A program made the position numbers and the translations under genes. 64,000 nt of DNA from UBA4427 sp046351135 (GTDB lineage: Bacteria; Myxococcota_A; UBA9160; UBA4427), in NCBI GenBank assembly GCA_046351135.1, contig JAXLZA010000015.1, forward strand, positions 1 through 64,000, written 5' to 3'. This document shows positions 62,142 to 64,000 of this stretch, in pieces (the first letter of the stretch is position 1; each line of letters begins with the position of its first letter). The notes below the pieces were generated by a model, which did no database searches, had not been told where the DNA came from, and saw only the letters and a list, made by a program, of their open reading frames with translations.

Positions 62142-64000
62142 GCGGGGACCGCGTCTTCGCCCTGCTCGGCAGCCCGAACGCGGGGAAGACGACGCTCTTC
62201 AATGCGCTGACCGGGCTGCGCGCCCGGGTCGGCAACTACCCCGGCGTCACCGTCGAGCGCCGCGAAGGTCCGCTCGAGCTCGGGGGGGTCTCCGCCCGGC
62301 TGATCGATCTCCCCGGGACCTACGGGCTGACGCCGATCAGCGCCGACGAGGCGGTCGTGACCGACGTGCTCGCCGGCCGGGTCGAGGGGGTCGACCGACC
62401 CGACGCCCTGATCCTCGTCGCCGACGCCTGCTCCCTCCCCCGCAGCCTCCCCTTTCTCGGCGAGGCGCTGCGGCTCGGGCGGCCGGCCTGCGTCGTGCTG
62501 ACGATGCTCGACGAGCTCGCCGCCCGGGGCGGGAAGCTCGACCTCGCGCGGCTCGAGGCGGCGCTCGGGGTCCCGGTCGTCGGCGTCGTCGGCCACCGCG
62601 GCCGCGGCCTCGACCGACTGCGCGCGCTGCTCGCCCGCCCGGAGGACTGGTCGCACCCGCCGATCCTCCCGCCCGAGGACCGCCGGGAGCGCGAGGCCTG
62701 GGCCGACTCGATCGCCGCCCACGTGATCGAGACCCGCCCCGCGCGCCACCGCCTGACGGAGCGGGTCGACGGGATCGTGCTCCATCCGATCTGGGGCTCG
62801 CTGCTCTTCGTGCTCGTCATGCTGACCTTCTTCCAGCTGATCTTCCGCTGGGCCGGCCCCGCGATGGACGCGATCGACGGCCTCGTCGCGGCGCTCGCGA
62901 CCACCGCCCGGGCGAGCCTGCCCTCCGGCTGGGTCGCGGACCTCGTCGCCGACGGGCTGATCGCCGGCGTCGGCTCGGTCGTCATCTTCGTGCCCCAGAT
63001 CGCGATCCTCTTCTCGCTCCTCTATCTCCTCGAGGACCTCGGCTACATGGCCCGGGCCGCCTTCGTGATCGATCGCGCAATGGGGCGGATCGGGCTCGAG
63101 GGGCGATCGTTCGTGGCGCTGCTCTCGTCGTACGCCTGCGCGGTCCCGGGGATCATGGCGACGCGCACGATCCCCTCGCCCCGGGATCGGCTGGTCACGA
63201 TCCTCGTGGCGCCGCTCATGACCTGCTCGGCGCGGCTGCCGGTCTACACGCTGCTGATCAGCGCCTTCGTGCCGGATCGCGCGGTGCTCGGGCCGCTGCG
63301 GCTGCAGGGGCTCGTGCTGCTCGCGCTCTACGTCGGTGGGGCGACGGCGGCGCTCGCGGTCGCGGCGATCATCCAGAAGACCCTCGTTCCGGGCGACGGG
63401 CTCCCTTTCACGATGGAGCTCCCGACCTATCGCCGGCCGACCTTCCTGCTCTGGGCCTCGCAGGTCCTCTCGAGCGTGCGCGCGTTCCTGCGCCGGGCGG
63501 GGACGATCATCCTGCTGGCGACGGTGGCGCTCTGGCTGCTCCTCAACTTCCCGCGCGTCGAGCCGCCGCCCGGCCTCGAGCCCCGCGCCGCCTCCGCCTA
63601 CCGCCTCGAGCACAGCGCCGGCGGCCGCCTCGGCCACGCCCTCGAGCCCCTGATCGCCCCCCTCGGCTTCGACTGGAAGATCGGCGTCGGGCTCGTCGCG
63701 AGCCTCGCCGCCCGGGAGATCCTCGTCGCGACCCTGGCCCAGATCTACGCGACCGGCGGCGACGAGGGGGCCTCGCTGCGCGACGCGCTGCGGGCCGACC
63801 GCCATCCGGACACGGGCCTGCCGGTCTTCACCCCGGCGACGGTCGGGGCCCTGCTCGTGTTCTTCGTGTTCGCGCTGCAGTGCACCTCGACGATCGCGAT
63901 CATGCGGCGCGAGACGAACTCCTGGCGCTGGCCCGCCTTCGCCTTCGGCTACCTCTTCGCCCTGGCCTACGGCGCGAGCTTCCTGACCTATCGCGTGATC
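62138..64000 (+). CDS. feoB: Ferrous iron transporter FeoB (3' end cut)
   Basis: 621 codons to the window edge. The N-terminal G domain has GSPNAGKTTLFNALTG (G1), NYPGVTVE (G2) and LIDLPGTYGL (G3); the G4 motif reads LTMLDE, with Thr where NxxD is usual. After the helical domain, the gate motifs CAVPGIMATR and CSARLPVYTLLIS, each with the conserved Cys, form the Fe2+ path. An inner-membrane Fe(II) uptake protein. GGGGAGG precedes the ATG, which overlaps feoA. The C-terminal end lies outside the window. Confidence 0.95.
   Translation, partial: MSGDRVFALLGSPNAGKTTLFNALTGLRARVGNYPGVTVERREGPLELGGVSARLIDLPGTYGLTPISADEAVVTDVLAGRVEGVDRPDALILVADACSLPRSLPFLGEALRLGRPACVVLTMLDELAARGGKLDLARLEAALGVPVVGVVGHRGRGLDRLRALLARPEDWSHPPILPPEDRREREAWADSIAAHVIETRPARHRLTERVDGIVLHPIWGSLLFVLVMLTFFQLIFRWAGPAMDAIDGLVAALATTARASLPSGWVADLVADGLIAGVGSVVIFVPQIAILFSLLYLLEDLGYMARAAFVIDRAMGRIGLEGRSFVALLSSYACAVPGIMATRTIPSPRDRLVTILVAPLMTCSARLPVYTLLISAFVPDRAVLGPLRLQGLVLLALYVGGATAALAVAAIIQKTLVPGDGLPFTMELPTYRRPTFLLWASQVLSSVRAFLRRAGTIILLATVALWLLLNFPRVEPPPGLEPRAASAYRLEHSAGGRLGHALEPLIAPLGFDWKIGVGLVASLAAREILVATLAQIYATGGDEGASLRDALRADRHPDTGLPVFTPATVGALLVFFVFALQCTSTIAIMRRETNSWRWPAFAFGYLFALAYGASFLTYRVI

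Noticed and set aside
1..64000. CRISPR arrays, rRNA or tRNA genes, complete insertion sequences
   Set aside because: None found on reading both strands; repeats seen are few and not spacer-like.

Overview
This is a GC-rich (about 70%) bacterial window. It is dense in CoA-linked catabolism and envelope genes, has three C-terminal PEP-CTERM sorting signals, a selB next to serS, and a P450. The gene set suits an uncultured, metabolically versatile Gram-negative of the former Deltaproteobacteria type (Myxococcota or Desulfobacterota/Binatota-like). That placement is inferred from gene content only. No rRNA, tRNA, CRISPR array or complete insertion sequence was seen.

Layout. 1-3.1 kb: end of a DabA-type (DUF2309) inorganic-carbon protein followed by two coupled NuoL/NuoM-like membrane subunits. 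3.2-13.5 kb: a catabolic island with two sister amidohydrolases, an enolase-superfamily enzyme, a tandem family III CoA-transferase, a CitE/HpcH-like lyase, two cupin proteins and two NTF2/SnoaL-like proteins. 13.5-17.6 kb: a Calx-beta/PQQ-dehydrogenase/cytochrome lipoprotein and a CurA-like reductase. 17.8-22.9 kb: an RND efflux pump divergent from its likely MarR repressor, with a doubled palindrome between them. 22.9-28.9 kb: a polyphosphate cluster (PPK2, CYTH-CHAD, PPK1, Ppx/GppA). 28.8-39 kb: a PEP-CTERM protein, an APH-like kinase, an HD hydrolase, a double-hotdog thioesterase, small secreted proteins, PhoD, a P450 with a palindromic operator, and a di-heme peroxidase lipoprotein.

39.1-48.3 kb looks accessory. 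It holds a HEAT-repeat lipoprotein, a degraded acyl-CoA synthetase tail, a gluzincin/TPR lipoprotein, an AT-richer HNH piece joined to a PEP-CTERM tail, an AAA/DUF4143 ATPase preceded by 22-bp repeats, an orphan secreted protein between two copies of a ~71-bp repeat, and a 14-repeat RCC1 protein set inside a split Ig-like (Big_2) domain.

48.6-64 kb: transglutaminase, serS, selB, then (minus strand) a membrane-arm-only complex I-like cluster in the order H-J-K-L-M-N, then gpsA, feoA and feoB (cut by the window end). The H-N cluster has no Q- or N-module genes beside it. Its antiporter-like subunits lack several Glu and Lys residues that are conserved in complex I. Frame disruptions occur in the L subunit, the H-like subunit and the start of gpsA, all within 56.1-60.9 kb. 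They may be assembly errors or real decay. This cluster is the best candidate for something undescribed.
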